64,000 nt of DNA from Xylogone sp. PMI_703. Its lineage: Eukaryota > Ascomycota > Leotiomycetes. Location of the stretch: contig JAJTUQ010000002.1 in assembly GCA_021399445.1 (NCBI GenBank), positions 3,596,001 through 3,660,000 of the forward strand, written 5' to 3'. The position numbers were made by a program, and so were the translations under genes. This document shows, one piece after another, positions 11,301 through 22,148 of the stretch. Positions within the stretch are counted from its first letter, which is position 1. Each line of letters opens with the position of its first letter. Below the pieces are notes generated by a model. It searched no databases and was not told the origin of the DNA. It saw only the letters and a list, made by a program, of their open reading frames with translations.

Positions 11301-12278
11301 TGGTGGTGATGATCAGGGCTTCTTCGACCCCGGGAACGGGAAAGTTGACGCAAAAGCGCGTGCAAGGGAGCGTGAGCATGGTGAGCATGGTGAGCATGGT
11401 GAGCACGGCGGGCGTGGTACAACGGTACGGCACTGCTGCTGCTGTACGGGGGTTGGGTGGTGCGCCTGCTACGTTACCTTCTTTTCCCCAGACAGGCGAG
11501 AGGGCTCCTCTTTTGCGCCCCAATTTCACACCCGCAGTCCGGCTCCAAGGAAAAAGCAGGGAGCGCGCGACAGAGGCAGGACTAAGCACCAAGACCAGCC
11601 TGCGCCGCCTGTCTCATCCTCATCAACAAACCCTCTGGCCCCCTATTACTCTCGCTTTTGCCGTCTTTCTCTCGTGCCTGCTCTCGTTCTTCTTTTCCTC
11701 GTTCTTCCTCCTCGTTCCTCCTCGTGTGCACATCCTCCTTTCTGCTTCAACCTCATCGCAAAAGCCAGCAACGACCCGGTGTCGCTCGCCCTCAGTCCTC
11801 GCCCAGACTTTCCCCCCAAAACCTCGCCTCTGCCCCGGGTTCAGCGACCAAGCCTTTCTGCTGCTACCGTACTCCGTACAGGCGCGGTTGCCCTGAGCGA
11901 ACTGGCCCAATAAGACCGCCGGCCACAACTCCTCAGCACCTTAACCCCCCCGCATTCCTCACATGAGCCTGCCGTCTGCGCCGTGCAAGCGACGGACCGA
12001 ATAAGTACTTCCAGCAAACACCATTCTCCTACCACATCACAGCAATTTCCAGCGTTCCTGCTCTCCGCTTGCTCGTCTCCAAGAAGTCGCAAGTCCTTCT
12101 CCGCATTCTCGACCCCATAATACCCTATCCTACCCATCCTCGCTCGAGCCCCGTTGTGTGCAACCGTCGCCGGCACCTCGAGTCCACTTCGCGCTCAAAA
12201 TCTTCTTCGCCCTTCCTCCTCACCCTTCCTCTCTCCCTCTCTCACTCTCCACACCGTGGATTGTGCACCGCCAGCACG
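5308..12278. other. 7-kb gene-poor intergenic region upstream of the Zn2Cys6 regulator
   Basis: No frame here combines length, a start codon and protein-like composition. The best candidates, at 7141-7464 (-) and 8281-8820 (+), have no recognisable domain. The first 2.5 kb are AT-rich. From about 7.7 kb GC rises and short palindromic GTAC/CCG motifs recur (for example 9951, 10687-10701, 11865-11879). The last 700 bp (about 11580-12278) are strongly pyrimidine-rich, as expected for the promoter and 5' leader of the factor at 12279. It could hold long UTRs or lncRNAs, but the sequence alone cannot show this. Confidence 0.5.
11372..11407 (+). repeat. 9-bp tandem repeat, four copies
   Basis: GTGAGCATG is present three times exactly and once as GTGAGCACG, head to tail at 11372, 11381, 11390 and 11399. 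It lies about 0.9 kb before the transcription factor ATG. Each unit contains GTGAG, which resembles a 5' splice site, but no coding exon is evident here. Confidence 0.9.
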
Positions 12279-14392
12279 ATGTCGACCTCGGTGAAGAGGG
12301 CCTGCGACGCCTGCCATCGTCGCAAGGTCAAGTGCGATGGCATCAATCCGTGTCGGAACTGCTCGTCGGCCCAGCTGTCGTGTACCTACCATGCCATTCC
12401 CCAGAAGAAGGGCCCCAAGGGCTCGCGGGCCAAGGTGATCAGCGAACTTCGTGAGACCCAGCGACAGACCACACTCTCTTCCAAGGTTGCGAACCGTCTC
12501 AATGGCATCGCCAGCCCGCCGTGCAGCCCGACGCTGGCTCCTTCGCCCGGTCTCCTGACGCAGGAAATGATCAAGGAGTGTATCGAGTTTTTCTTTGCCA
12601 ACATGTACCCGACCTTGCCCATCTTGCACCGTGGACGCTTGGAACAGCAGGCTGTGTATGCTGAGCAGAACATCGATACCTACTGTCTCTTGACCTCGTT
12701 ATGTGCCTTCATGATGATCCAGCCCGGAATGGGGATCCCAGGTGATCCTCTCGGCCTCGATGCTCTTCCAGGTGCAAATCTTGTCTCGGGAACCATGCTG
12801 ATGGAAGAGACTCTGCGGGTGCGCAAGGGATACGATCATCTGGAATCGCCTACCTTGAACAGTCTCGTAACCAGCTTCTTTTTGTTTGGATGTTACTATG
12901 GGTTGGATATGCACAACAAGGCCTGGTTCCATCTACGGGAGGCAACGACGCTTGCGCATATCTTGAACATGCAAAAGGAGGAGACCTATTTACAATTCGA
13001 TCAGATTGAGTCGTCGAGGAGACGGAGGTTGTACTGGCTTCTGTTCGTTACTGAAAGGTAAGAGGTTCATATTTCCGTGCCACGAGTGTTTTTACTGATT
13101 TCTGCGAATTTTAGAGCCTATGCTCTCCAACGCCATCGACCTCTCTCTCTCCAGGCGACCATCTCCCTTCCCACTTTGAATGATGATCCTACAGATGCCG
13201 CTGCTCATCACCTGCATGGCTTTATCCACCTGATCACTCTTTTCAGACCCTTTGATGAGAGCTTTGTCGCTCTGTGGAACAAGACTAGATCCGACTGCTC
13301 CCCAGCATATCTCTCGGCCCTCCAGAAGCAGTTGAGCGATGCCCTCCCAACTTACCTCAACTCAACAGAAAACCAGGCCGCCGACCTACGCACAAGCCAA
13401 CAATGGCTACGCACAATGGTGTGGCAGTTGAGCATGCAGAATGGATATCTAAGCTCGAATAACGAAGATCCAACCATGACCTTCCAGTATCCAGTGGAGA
13501 TCTCGCGGGATCTCATTTCCATGACCTCCCAATTCTCCCATCAGAGTATGGAGGTCCATGGTCTTGGTTTGGTACGCAATCCTCTTCCTCACTTTTTGAT
13601 ATATGTAACACATGGCTAATATGGCTCATACAGATCGAGAAGCTCTTTGATGTGGCTTGCTCTCTTACCGATGTGCTTTCTCTCCTCCCCCAAAATAGCG
13701 ACCCATTCACCCTCGGGCCTCGTGATTACCTTCAACAATTCATGACCCTCCTCTCAGTTCTCCGTAACGGCGACCACCGATTCCTCCCTCTCCTTCTCCA
13801 GAAGGTGCACGACGTCCTCCCACGTCTCGCCAACCCAATGCTGCAGACTGTGCCGGACAACAGTGCATGCGCCAATATCGATATCTTCGATGGCTTCGGC
13901 AATGCCGGAATGGGTGTCCCAGCCCAGCTTCCTTCTCAGCACATGGGTGTTCAAAATGCTCTGAACGAGTTCAAGATGGAGCAAAATCTTGCTCCCTACG
14001 ACAAGCGAATTGAGGATTTGAGTTCGCCAGGTGCCGAGTCAAGCGACAACCATTCATCATTTATGAGCCCCGGGATCATGTCCAACGGATCTGAGTTTCC
14101 TGGTATGAATGAGTATGGCAGCTTCCATCCGGAGCTGAACAACCCAATGATGCAAGCACACGGTCTCCCCATGAACGAGAACTCAGGCATGGGAGGCGGA
14201 GACTACAAGTCTTTGGTCATGGCTGGGCGACAGAGACCTCCCATGAGGACAAATACCACAGTGGGCTACAACATTCCTAACATTCCTAGGACAATGGCCG
14301 AGTACCACCCTCACCCTCTGCAAAGAGCGAATACAGATGGCCTAGGGCTCGGGATGCAAGTAGGAGGCGTGGACATGTCAAACTATAGGTGA
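12279..14392 (+). CDS. Zn2Cys6 transcription factor with fungal middle homology region
   Basis: Three exons: 12279..13057, 13115..13571 and 13634..14392. Junctions are GTAAGA...TTAG and GTACGC...ACAG, in phase, giving 664 aa. The binuclear zinc cluster is at the N-terminus: C9-x2-C12-x6-C19-x5-C25-x2-C28-x6-C35, with the classic RRKVKCDG stretch. A basic linker (QKKGPKGSRAKVISELRE) and a Fungal_trans-type region follow (about residues 90-420: EFFFANMYPTLPILHR, ESPTLNSLVTSFFLF, WFHLREATTLAHILNM, SRRRRLYWLLFVTERAYAL). The C-terminus is rich in Gly, Pro, Met and Asn and probably carries activation. The start is the only in-frame ATG before the zinc cluster, preceded by a long pyrimidine-rich leader. 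The conserved linker suggests a widely shared Pezizomycotina regulator, perhaps of sugar or polysaccharide use (BglR/COL-26-like). That name is a low-confidence recollection. Confidence 0.93.
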
Positions 14393-15771
14393 ACACGCTC
14401 GCAGATCAATCGATCTGCTCTGTCGTGCTCTCAAGAGAATAACGCCAGCTCCTACTGAAATTCCAGCACCGGCCTGGATAATGATCGATGCGGGCTTACT
14501 TCAGCCTGCCTTTGCTCCCTATAAGGATAGGCAGCCGCAAATACTGTATAACGGCCATCCTCAGCTGCAAATGGAAGTCATTCCATCGAGACTTGTATAG
14601 GCCGACCTCGAAACCGCAGCATAACGACACGTCATACCTCACATTATATACGTCATTTCCCTTTGTTTTATGTATTTATCAGATCAAATTTATCCAGCGA
14701 ACGGAAAGGTGGCAGGCGCAATAAATCAGAGTCATTTGAAAATCACCTGTGGTGTTTTGGGCTTAGGGAGCTATAAGGGTAGGCGCATTGCTTCAACTAT
14801 AGCAGCTAGCAGGGCAAAAGCGCCAGAGTTTAGCATCGTATATATCATCATATTTAAACCGTTAGCATCAAAGTACATAGTCTGGCAAGTTAGCAATTAA
14901 ATACAATTGAAGAAATTAATACCCATCACTCTCTTTCTCCGACTCCATAGAAAAGGCTTTATTCTGAGTGATAGAGACCTGCAAAATAAAGTCCGTAAGG
15001 CAATACCGTAGCTGCAAGTTGAAAAACATGTCCCGAAAAGTGACCATCAACATCACCCTAATCAGGTAACTCCGGAACCTCTCACGAACTTAGGGAATAC
15101 CAGAATAGGACAGGTAGGTAAGCCTTGCATAGCTTGGGTAGCAGAGCTATAATTACCGGTAGTTCGGGGGGATGCTGATTGCAGCAGCAGCAACAGCAGC
15201 AGCCGCATGGGAGAAGAAAACTTAACTCGAGCTCATGATCTCTTACATAGAATAATTAGCATAATTGAAAGGTGGGAACGAATTGGATGGCATAGAGCCC
15301 TTTGCTCGTAAACTCAAACCAATACGGTAAAATCAATTATGCGAAGGTCCTTTAGTGAGAAAACTCCCCCAGTTACTTTATTTTCGCGACTGCAGCTGTG
15401 ATTGTGACCTGTGACCTGAGTTAGTACCGGTACCGGTACAGTAAATTAAGCTACGATATCGCAGTAAGCTAGCTACAGCACAGTACATTATCGGTACTGT
15501 TCTCAACCTGCAGCCTGCACCTACCACCGCCTAGACATTCTAGACCTTTTTTTTATCCTTTCCCCTCTAGCAACGCGCGCGCGCTGCCGTACCGCTCAGC
15601 TCAGCTGGTGGAGTCATGTGTCGTATTTTACGGCGTTGAAAAAGCCAATTTGGGTTCCAATTTCCTCGACTCTTTTTTTCCTTCTTGCATCTTTTTTTGG
15701 TTCTCTGCCGTGGAAAGAAAGGAAGGAGGGGATCATGCAATGAAATGAGCTGAGATGAGGAGGTTCTTGCG
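14393..15771. other. Intergenic region / promoter of second Zn2Cys6 gene
   Basis: No credible gene is present. It has a (GCA)n run at 15181-15203 and nested GGTACC palindromes at 15423-15442. A run of GCGCGCGC lies at about 15577, and T-rich tracts occur before the start codon at 15772. The 5' third is the 3' flank of the upstream factor. Confidence 0.5.
15181..15203. repeat. (GCA)n short tandem repeat with one interruption
   Basis: The repeat is a run of GCA units broken by one CAA. It is non-coding here and lies about 570 bp before the start codon at 15772. Confidence 0.8.
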
Positions 15772-18548
15772 ATGAGGTCTCGTACGGGGTGGTGAGTTTA
15801 CAGTAGTTCTTTTGCAGTGGGCGGCGTTTTGTTCTGAGCGGTTTGAGGCTTATTTTTTGTTGGATGGATTTTCTTGTCTCTGTTCTTTTGGGTTCTACAT
15901 TTGTTGTATTGCGTATGGTGATTATTGCTGTAATTTAGCCCATGTTCCGTCATTTCATTTCCCTGTGTACCCCTCCACTCTTTCCAATGGATTGAACTCC
16001 AGTGCTGCCAGAACACCCGTGATTTTATTCTTTAAGAGGTCTTACGAGCTCGCGCTGACCACCGCACTCGCAGCCAAACATGTCGCCAACGAAAACTCAA
16101 ATGCGACGAAGTCAAGCCTACCTGTGGCCAATGCCGCAAAGCGTCCCGGACGTGTCTGCTCAGCGATGGGATCGTCTTTCGCCATCAGCAGAATGCTTCG
16201 ATGAATAATAGACTAGGAGGAGCGGGAGCGGGACAGGATGGTTCAAGTGGTAATGGCGGTGGAGGCATTGGTGCTGGAGATGGCGTAGAGCATTTAGGTT
16301 CATTCTATGCGTATAGGGATACGTTTGATGAAAATAGTGTCTGGGTTGATGTTCCCAAGACTGGTAAGATCTCCCTTTCTCTCTTGGAGTACGGCTCGCA
16401 AGTGCAGCGCTTAATTGATGCAATTGATGCGCCGTGAGCTTGGTATGAAGTGGTTTAGCTAACAATTGGGCCTTGGATTAGTAACCTTCTATAATATTTC
16501 CGATCCTTTCAATATGGAGACTTCTCCAGATCCCGATGACCGTCCGCAGGAGGAACCGCAGGACTTGGCTACTTCTATTGAAGCTCCTCAGGCACATGAT
16601 CGACAGCAGGAGGATACTACATACTTCCCGGTTACCTTTGATGAAGCACCCGGGTTGGAGGCGCTGTCTGAAGTGGCTACAAGTAGTAGCAATTTTCAAT
16701 ACCGTCCGCTATCCGTCTCAGTTCAGTCTTCGGGTGCTGAGTCGAATTTATCACCCCCACCACCACCCCCCGCCAATACCCTTGATTTCTTACTTAATCC
16801 ATCCTCGAGGACTGACTTGTTTGGTATGTGGAATATACAGAGCGTTTCTGGTCTCATTGCTAAATATGGACTGTGCTATAGGCTCTAATACTCCAATCGA
16901 CCCTATACTGAGATCATCATCAAAGACGCCTGCTTGGAGGAGGCAACGAGAGTCTATTACCGATCACGAAGTTTCATTCCTTATGCGGCACTTCTCAGAG
17001 GTCGCAGGTCAGTGGATGGATTTATTTGATCTAGGATGTTACTTTGCACATCAGGTTCCGGTTACAGCCATCTCGAATTCTTTAATGAGGTATTCTGCAT
17101 GCGCCTATGCAGCAAAGCAACTGGGAAGAGTCCAGGGTCGAAAGGCAATCGTTGGAGGGATTGTGAGCAAGCAGGCGGCTATGGAAGTGTACCCTTCCGC
17201 AGAAACCGTGGACTGGGCTTACATCGGAGCGAAGTACTATGATAAAGCAATTAACCTACTGATGGAAGAGGTCTCGCAAACGACGATGCGTCAGGACATG
17301 CTGGATTCAGAGTCTGGCGTCCAATCTCCCAGTGGCATCCCAGATCAGCAGCATCAGAATAAGAGACGTCGTCTTTCGAGGCCATCTTCAACTAGTAATC
17401 CCGATGAGACACTTGCTGCAGTGGCTATCCTTTCTGTGTACGAGTTTTTGGATAACACTAATACAGCGTGGGGAAGACACCTCAGTGGGACCAAATCCCT
17501 GTTCGATATGGCCAATAATGAGTATACGATTTCTGGAAGACCAATCCATTCATTGAGTTACCCGCATCGAATGAAGCCATCAAGAGCTCGAAAAGCTACT
17601 TTTTGGAATTTCGCTCGTCAGGATGTTTTAGCAGCTTGTAAGTTGATCAAAACTACGTTCTGATTTTACATCCATCATTCTATGCAGCTCATTGCATACT
17701 TCGGTTTAATCTTGATCACATACTTACGACATGACACAGTCATTAATGAAACTCTGACGAGGCTAAATCCGTACGAATTAGACCTCTGGAGAGCTGCTGG
17801 CCTGCTTATTGATGAACAAGGTTTCGTCGTACCTAGTAACAGGGAGGAATCAGAATATCCTGAAGGGCAACCGGCTATGCGTGAGGATATGATATCTAAC
17901 GCCCTAATATGGTTGATAGCGAAGATTGTCAATTACATGGCGTCGGGAGACTCAATTGACCATGTTTTCCCACAAGATCGCTCTAGCCCTCTAGGAGTGG
18001 TGGGCATCAATCAGATGACTCTCTTGGAACGATGGCGGGAGTTGGAAAACGAACTTCAGGTATGGTATGATGGCCTACCGGATACTTTCAAACCTGTTGC
18101 GAGATTACCGCCCATTACCGATGGCTCTATACCGAGTGACTCTCCAAGAGCGATATTTCCAGAGATCTGGTATAGCATACCAATGTGTGCATCTACCATG
18201 CAATCATATCATATGGCCCGTAGCCTGCTCCTTATTAACAAGCCCCACGAGTCTACAGTGCGCCGATCTACCGTCTCAGATAGGCTCAACTCCTACCGGA
18301 CAATTGAAGCAGAAGCACGACATCATAGCCATGAAATCTGCGGAATTGCGCTTGGGAGGCCAGAAGCTTCTGTGCGGATCAATCAAGTGCAGGCGCTCTT
18401 TGTTGCGGGGCAGATTCTTAACGACAGCCGCGAGCGCCAGATTGTGCTAGATTTGCTTCGTGGCATAGAAGAAGATTTGGGTTGGGCGACTGATTATCGC
18501 GTCAGGCAATTGCTGAAAGAGTGGGAATGGAATGCAGAGCCGAGCTGA
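15772..18548 (+). CDS. Zn2Cys6 transcription factor with Fungal_trans_2-type domain; 20-nt first exon
   Basis: Five exons: 15772..15791, 16074..16363, 16482..16823, 16882..17637 and 17740..18548. All are GT-AG and in phase, giving 738 aa. Exon 1 encodes MRSRTG plus two bases of the first zinc Cys (TG|C), completed across a 282-nt intron. The result is C7-x2-C10-x6-C17-x6-C24-x2-C27-x6-C34, a full zinc cluster (QTCRQRKLKCDEVKPTCGQC). A Gly-rich linker follows, then a Pro-rich segment (SPPPPPPANT) and a helical domain with VAILSVYEFLDNTN and WGRHLSGTKSLFDM, typical of the Fungal_trans_2 family (PF11951). The target is unknown. Without exon 1 the gene would look like a factor missing its first cysteine. 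The DNA-binding region starts the protein, as usual in this family. Confidence 0.9.
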
Positions 18549-18780
18549 AAGGAATGGATCTGATATGCTATATCTACTAGATTCCAGCATATGCTTCCTT
18601 GTCCATACACTTACACACATATATGGAAGACTTTCCATAAATGTACCGAACACAAACCACATACGTTATCAATTTGTGCGGCGTAATATGGAAATCAGGC
18701 GGCATACAACTGAAAACTGAATACTGCAACCCAGTTTTGCAGCAGCGGCACCAAAGATTTTGCTTCTGAGGGGGGGAAAC

Positions 18781-19314
18781 ATGGTTCGCAGAGAAGTTGA
18801 TCATCTTGGAAATCATCCTGTCACGAAGAAGAAAAGCAAGTCGCAAGCTAGCAGAGACTCAGGGCCACCCTTGCCTAGGAACCGTCGAAAATCTAAGACT
18901 CCTATCAGATCAAATAAAACGCATGGCTTTAAGAACTTTATGTCCAAGTCCAGATTCTGGAAGAGATATGCAAAGGGAACCGGTGCCGTACAGGGTCGCC
19001 AAATCAGTAGACGATTTGCCAGTCACTGCTCAAGCGATGGCGAGATGGAATGGCAGCCCGAATCCGAAGTCAGTTTTCCAGAGCCGCTGATGCATTCCCC
19101 AGAGTCCAAAGTCAAGGAAGCTACGACTAGCAACGATCAGCAAAGTCTAGAGGCTCATGCTTCGGGATGGCGGCATGCTAGCAATCGGTCCAAAGAGTCC
19201 AAAGAGAAGAGTACAGCCGAGGACGCCTACCCGCAATCCCTTGATGTGAGCACTTTAGACGTTGATTCGAGGAGTTTGAGGATACCGAACCCGGTAATGG
19301 TTAAGCGCTCTTGA
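18781..19314 (+). CDS. Small basic Ser/Lys/Arg-rich hypothetical protein
   Basis: A single-exon frame of 177 codons begins at ATG 18781 and ends at a TGA. The protein is basic in its first half (KKKSKSQASR, RNRRKSKTPIR, KSRFWKRYAK) and acidic/Ser-rich in the second, with no transmembrane segment or known motif. It lies 230 bp after the preceding transcription factor on the same strand, so it could be part of that gene's 3' UTR rather than a gene. Low-complexity composition makes chance openness possible. I do not recognise it. Confidence 0.35.
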   Translation: MVRREVDHLGNHPVTKKKSKSQASRDSGPPLPRNRRKSKTPIRSNKTHGFKNFMSKSRFWKRYAKGTGAVQGRQISRRFASHCSSDGEMEWQPESEVSFPEPLMHSPESKVKEATTSNDQQSLEAHASGWRHASNRSKESKEKSTAEDAYPQSLDVSTLDVDSRSLRIPNPVMVKRS

Positions 19315-20560
19315 GGATATACAAGTAGGCTTGTAGGGGAGTCTGACCTGTCATATTGGGTTTTGTGCCCAACATTCACACCCACTCGGCGACGACCTCT
19401 TTTACACGACGTTCCAGTTGGTGTAACCCGAAACAGTCGAGAGGAAACCCTTCAATATCTTCTCCCTATGAATCATGCCGACTGAATCAGTTACGTACTG
19501 CAAACTGTTCAAGAAAGGAACGGGAGCTTATTTTATTTCCTAAGACGAAGACAGGCAAATTGCTTTTTCAAACTAGTGAATTGGTATCTCCCATCTTGGC
19601 CATATTTGGTTCGAGAATGAAACGAAAGATGAGGTAGTACTGTGTCACAAATCAAAACCAAACCTGATGTGAATAACTAGAGATTCCATGTAGTAAAATC
19701 CATGATGTCTAATTGGAAATTCTTGTATATAAAGCCGCTATGATTTTTTAATTCGTTTTGCGCGGGGGATTCGTTGACATCATGTAATTTCGCTATCATG
19801 CAGCCTTGCCCCGCCAAGAGAGTGTGAATGGGACCCCATCGCATAGCACTGCACGATTCACTGCAGGAGAGTGGTCGCCGAAGGAAGTTCTTGGTGCAAC
19901 TAGACTGGATTCTGCCAGGAGGCACACGACCATCAGGCGCAGTTGTATCTTTGGTGGGTTTAGAGTTGAGCGCAGAACTGCGATATCTAGTTAGAACCCA
20001 CCTCCGTCCTTATCGCTGGGTGCTGTTGAGATAAAGAGCAGAGGACTTCCTCCTGCTTCGGTGGATTTCTTTCAACCTTGTGAAGCAGGCCCAGAAAAAT
20101 ATGGGCCAAGGGTGTAACATATAACATATACCTGCTGAGACCCTCAAGATTTACTTCAGGAAGCTACACTTGTGTACACACGCCCCGATCACGAGCAGAG
20201 CTGCAGGCGCACGTTGTAGCAGCGCGGAATTCTCTTGGGTACTTGCCTGCTCACGTCTCAGGCGCGGCAGCACGTGTACGGACGCCGGAACGATTGCTTG
20301 TCCGGTGAAACCCTGCTGTGACTTGCGTCAGTTGCGCAAAGCGAAAGCGAAATATCCACTGCAAAGCCCCCGGATCTCTGGGCCTGATTACGCTCCGTAG
20401 TAGGCTCCGGAGGCGACGTCAAACGGTAGTGGTCAGGAAGGAGTTGTCTCGAGATCATCGGGGCGACTTCCTTCTCGACCACTACTTATACAAACCCCCC
20501 TTCGCATTGCTCCCCTTTTCTTTCTCTTCTCTGGACCGCGCATTCCTGATCCCTGGCGAG
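19315..20560. other. Intergenic region / esterase promoter
   Basis: No credible gene is present. The last 350 bp are GC-rich and end in a pyrimidine-rich leader just before the ATG at 20561. The open frame at 20318-20626 runs through that leader in phase with the esterase. It is more likely UTR. Confidence 0.5.
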
Positions 20561-22148
20561 ATGGAGATGGAATTTAACGGTACCAGCCGCGAGGCACAGC
20601 ACCTGTGTGTCCTCGTTCACGGGTAAAGTTTGCCCCGGTTTCCTTTCATTCGTTCACCCCTTTCCCTTTAGGATACCATGCATATCTACATCTTTTCATG
20701 TGCAAAAACTATGCGCAAATTGAGTAAAACATTGTAGCTAACGGGAAATTTCTTATTCGTGATCTAGACTATGGGGAAACCCAGTTCATATGAAGAATGT
20801 GGCTCTCGCCCTTCGCCAGAAGCACCCTGAGGATATCGTGCATATACTCGTGGCGAAGCGCAATAGTGGTAGCTTTACCTACGATGGCATTGAGTTAGGA
20901 GGCGAGCGCGTATGTCGAGAGATCGAGGAGGAAGTTGAGAGACTGGCTCGAGAGGGGCAGGAGATCAAGAAGCTATCCATTGTGGGGTATTCTCTAGGTG
21001 GACTTGTTGCCCGTTACACGGTCGGATTGTTGGAGAGCAGTGGGTTTTTCGACAAGGTTGAGCCGGTGGTAAGTCCCTAGCTTCATTTATGGTTATCTTC
21101 ACTTGCTTCCGGCCGTAGCGTCTGGGGAATGCTTGCTCACTAAAGCCAGAACTTTACCACTTTCGCGAGCCCCCATCTCGGCGTACGAACGCCTCTTCGC
21201 GGATGGCCAAATCATATCTGGAATGTACTGGGTGCCCGGACGTTATCGCAGTCTGGCCGACAATTGTTCACAATCGACAATTTCAGGGACACCGGCAAAC
21301 CTCTTCTGGAGATTCTCGCTGATCCCAATTCCATTTTCATTAAAGGACTCGCGAGATTCAAGAGGCGTGCACTGTACACGAACATCGTCAACGATAGAAG
21401 TGCGGTATACTACACCACCGGGATAACGAAGACTGACCCTTACACGGATTTGAAGAAGGTGAGGCTCAACTACATGGATGGCTACGAAGATGTCTTGTTA
21501 GATCCCGAACATCCTTTCGACAGAGTAGAATCGAAGGTCATTCCGCCTCGACAGGTTACCGCCGGACCTCCCGCGGTTTTCTGGGTGTTCCTGTTCTTCC
21601 TGCCAGTAGGTGTCGTAGCATTCCTGTGCAACTCTGTGGTGCAGTCCATCAGAAGCAATAAGAGGATTCAACTACATGAGAGGGGCTTGGCTGGTATTGA
21701 ACCAAGCAGCTATCGAGTCCCCCTTCTCATTCAAGGCATGCGGGAAGCTGTTGAGGACGCTTACGAGAATCTCAACAGTTCGCAAAATCAGGATTATCTC
21801 AACGAGGGCAGCGACGAAGACGAGGGCGAGATGTCACAGCTCATTTCTAAAATATCGGAATCTCCCCTGAACGAACCGGAATCATCCCGACTACGCTCTC
21901 AGTCAACACTCTCAGAGAAAGATGCCGAGGCCAGTGATGGTCAGTCCGACCTGCCAACGTTGGCTCTTGCTCCGTATCAGTTCAGGATGATCAAAACCTT
22001 GGATAGCTTGGGATGGCTAAAATTCCCGGTACATATCCACAAGGCGACTCACAGCCATGCTGCGATAATCGTTCGATCGGACAAGGAAATGTTGAGTGAA
22101 GGCAGAGTAGTTCTCCGCCATTGGCTTGATGAGGTCTTTATTCTGTAG
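20561..22148 (+). CDS. DUF676-type putative serine esterase/lipase with C-terminal membrane segment
   Basis: Three exons: 20561..20622, 20768..21068 and 21150..22148. Introns are 145 and 81 nt and phases match, giving 453 aa. It belongs to the alpha/beta-hydrolase group of yeast Rog1/Lpl1-like lipases, which act on membrane or lipid-droplet lipids. The oxyanion-side motif VHGLWGNP spans the first intron. The nucleophile elbow is GYSLGG (Ser in LSIVGYSLGGLVARY). FTTFASPHLGVRTP follows, as usual for the family. A strong hydrophobic segment (AVFWVFLFFLPVGVVAFLC) follows the catalytic domain, then a basic/acidic tail. This suggests membrane anchoring. A late His (HSHAAIIVRS) is a candidate third triad residue. 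The substrate cannot be told from sequence. Confidence 0.92.

Noticed and set aside
11039..11928. Overlapping frames up to 229 codons on both strands before the first Zn2Cys6 gene
   Set aside because: They overlap each other and the pyrimidine-rich leader, and translate to His/Ser/Pro-rich low complexity.
17682..17739. Extra mini exon with ATG at 17682 within the second Zn2Cys6 gene
   Set aside because: A single intron 17638-17739 joins the flanking exons in phase (AA to FINETLTRLNPYELDL), so the mini exon is unnecessary.
20318..20626. Frame in phase with the esterase containing TCVSCAKRKRNIHC, resembling half of a Zn2Cys6 cluster
   Set aside because: It has no ATG before 20561, no first half of a cluster in any frame upstream, and it overlaps the pyrimidine-rich leader. 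Probably chance in the 5' UTR.
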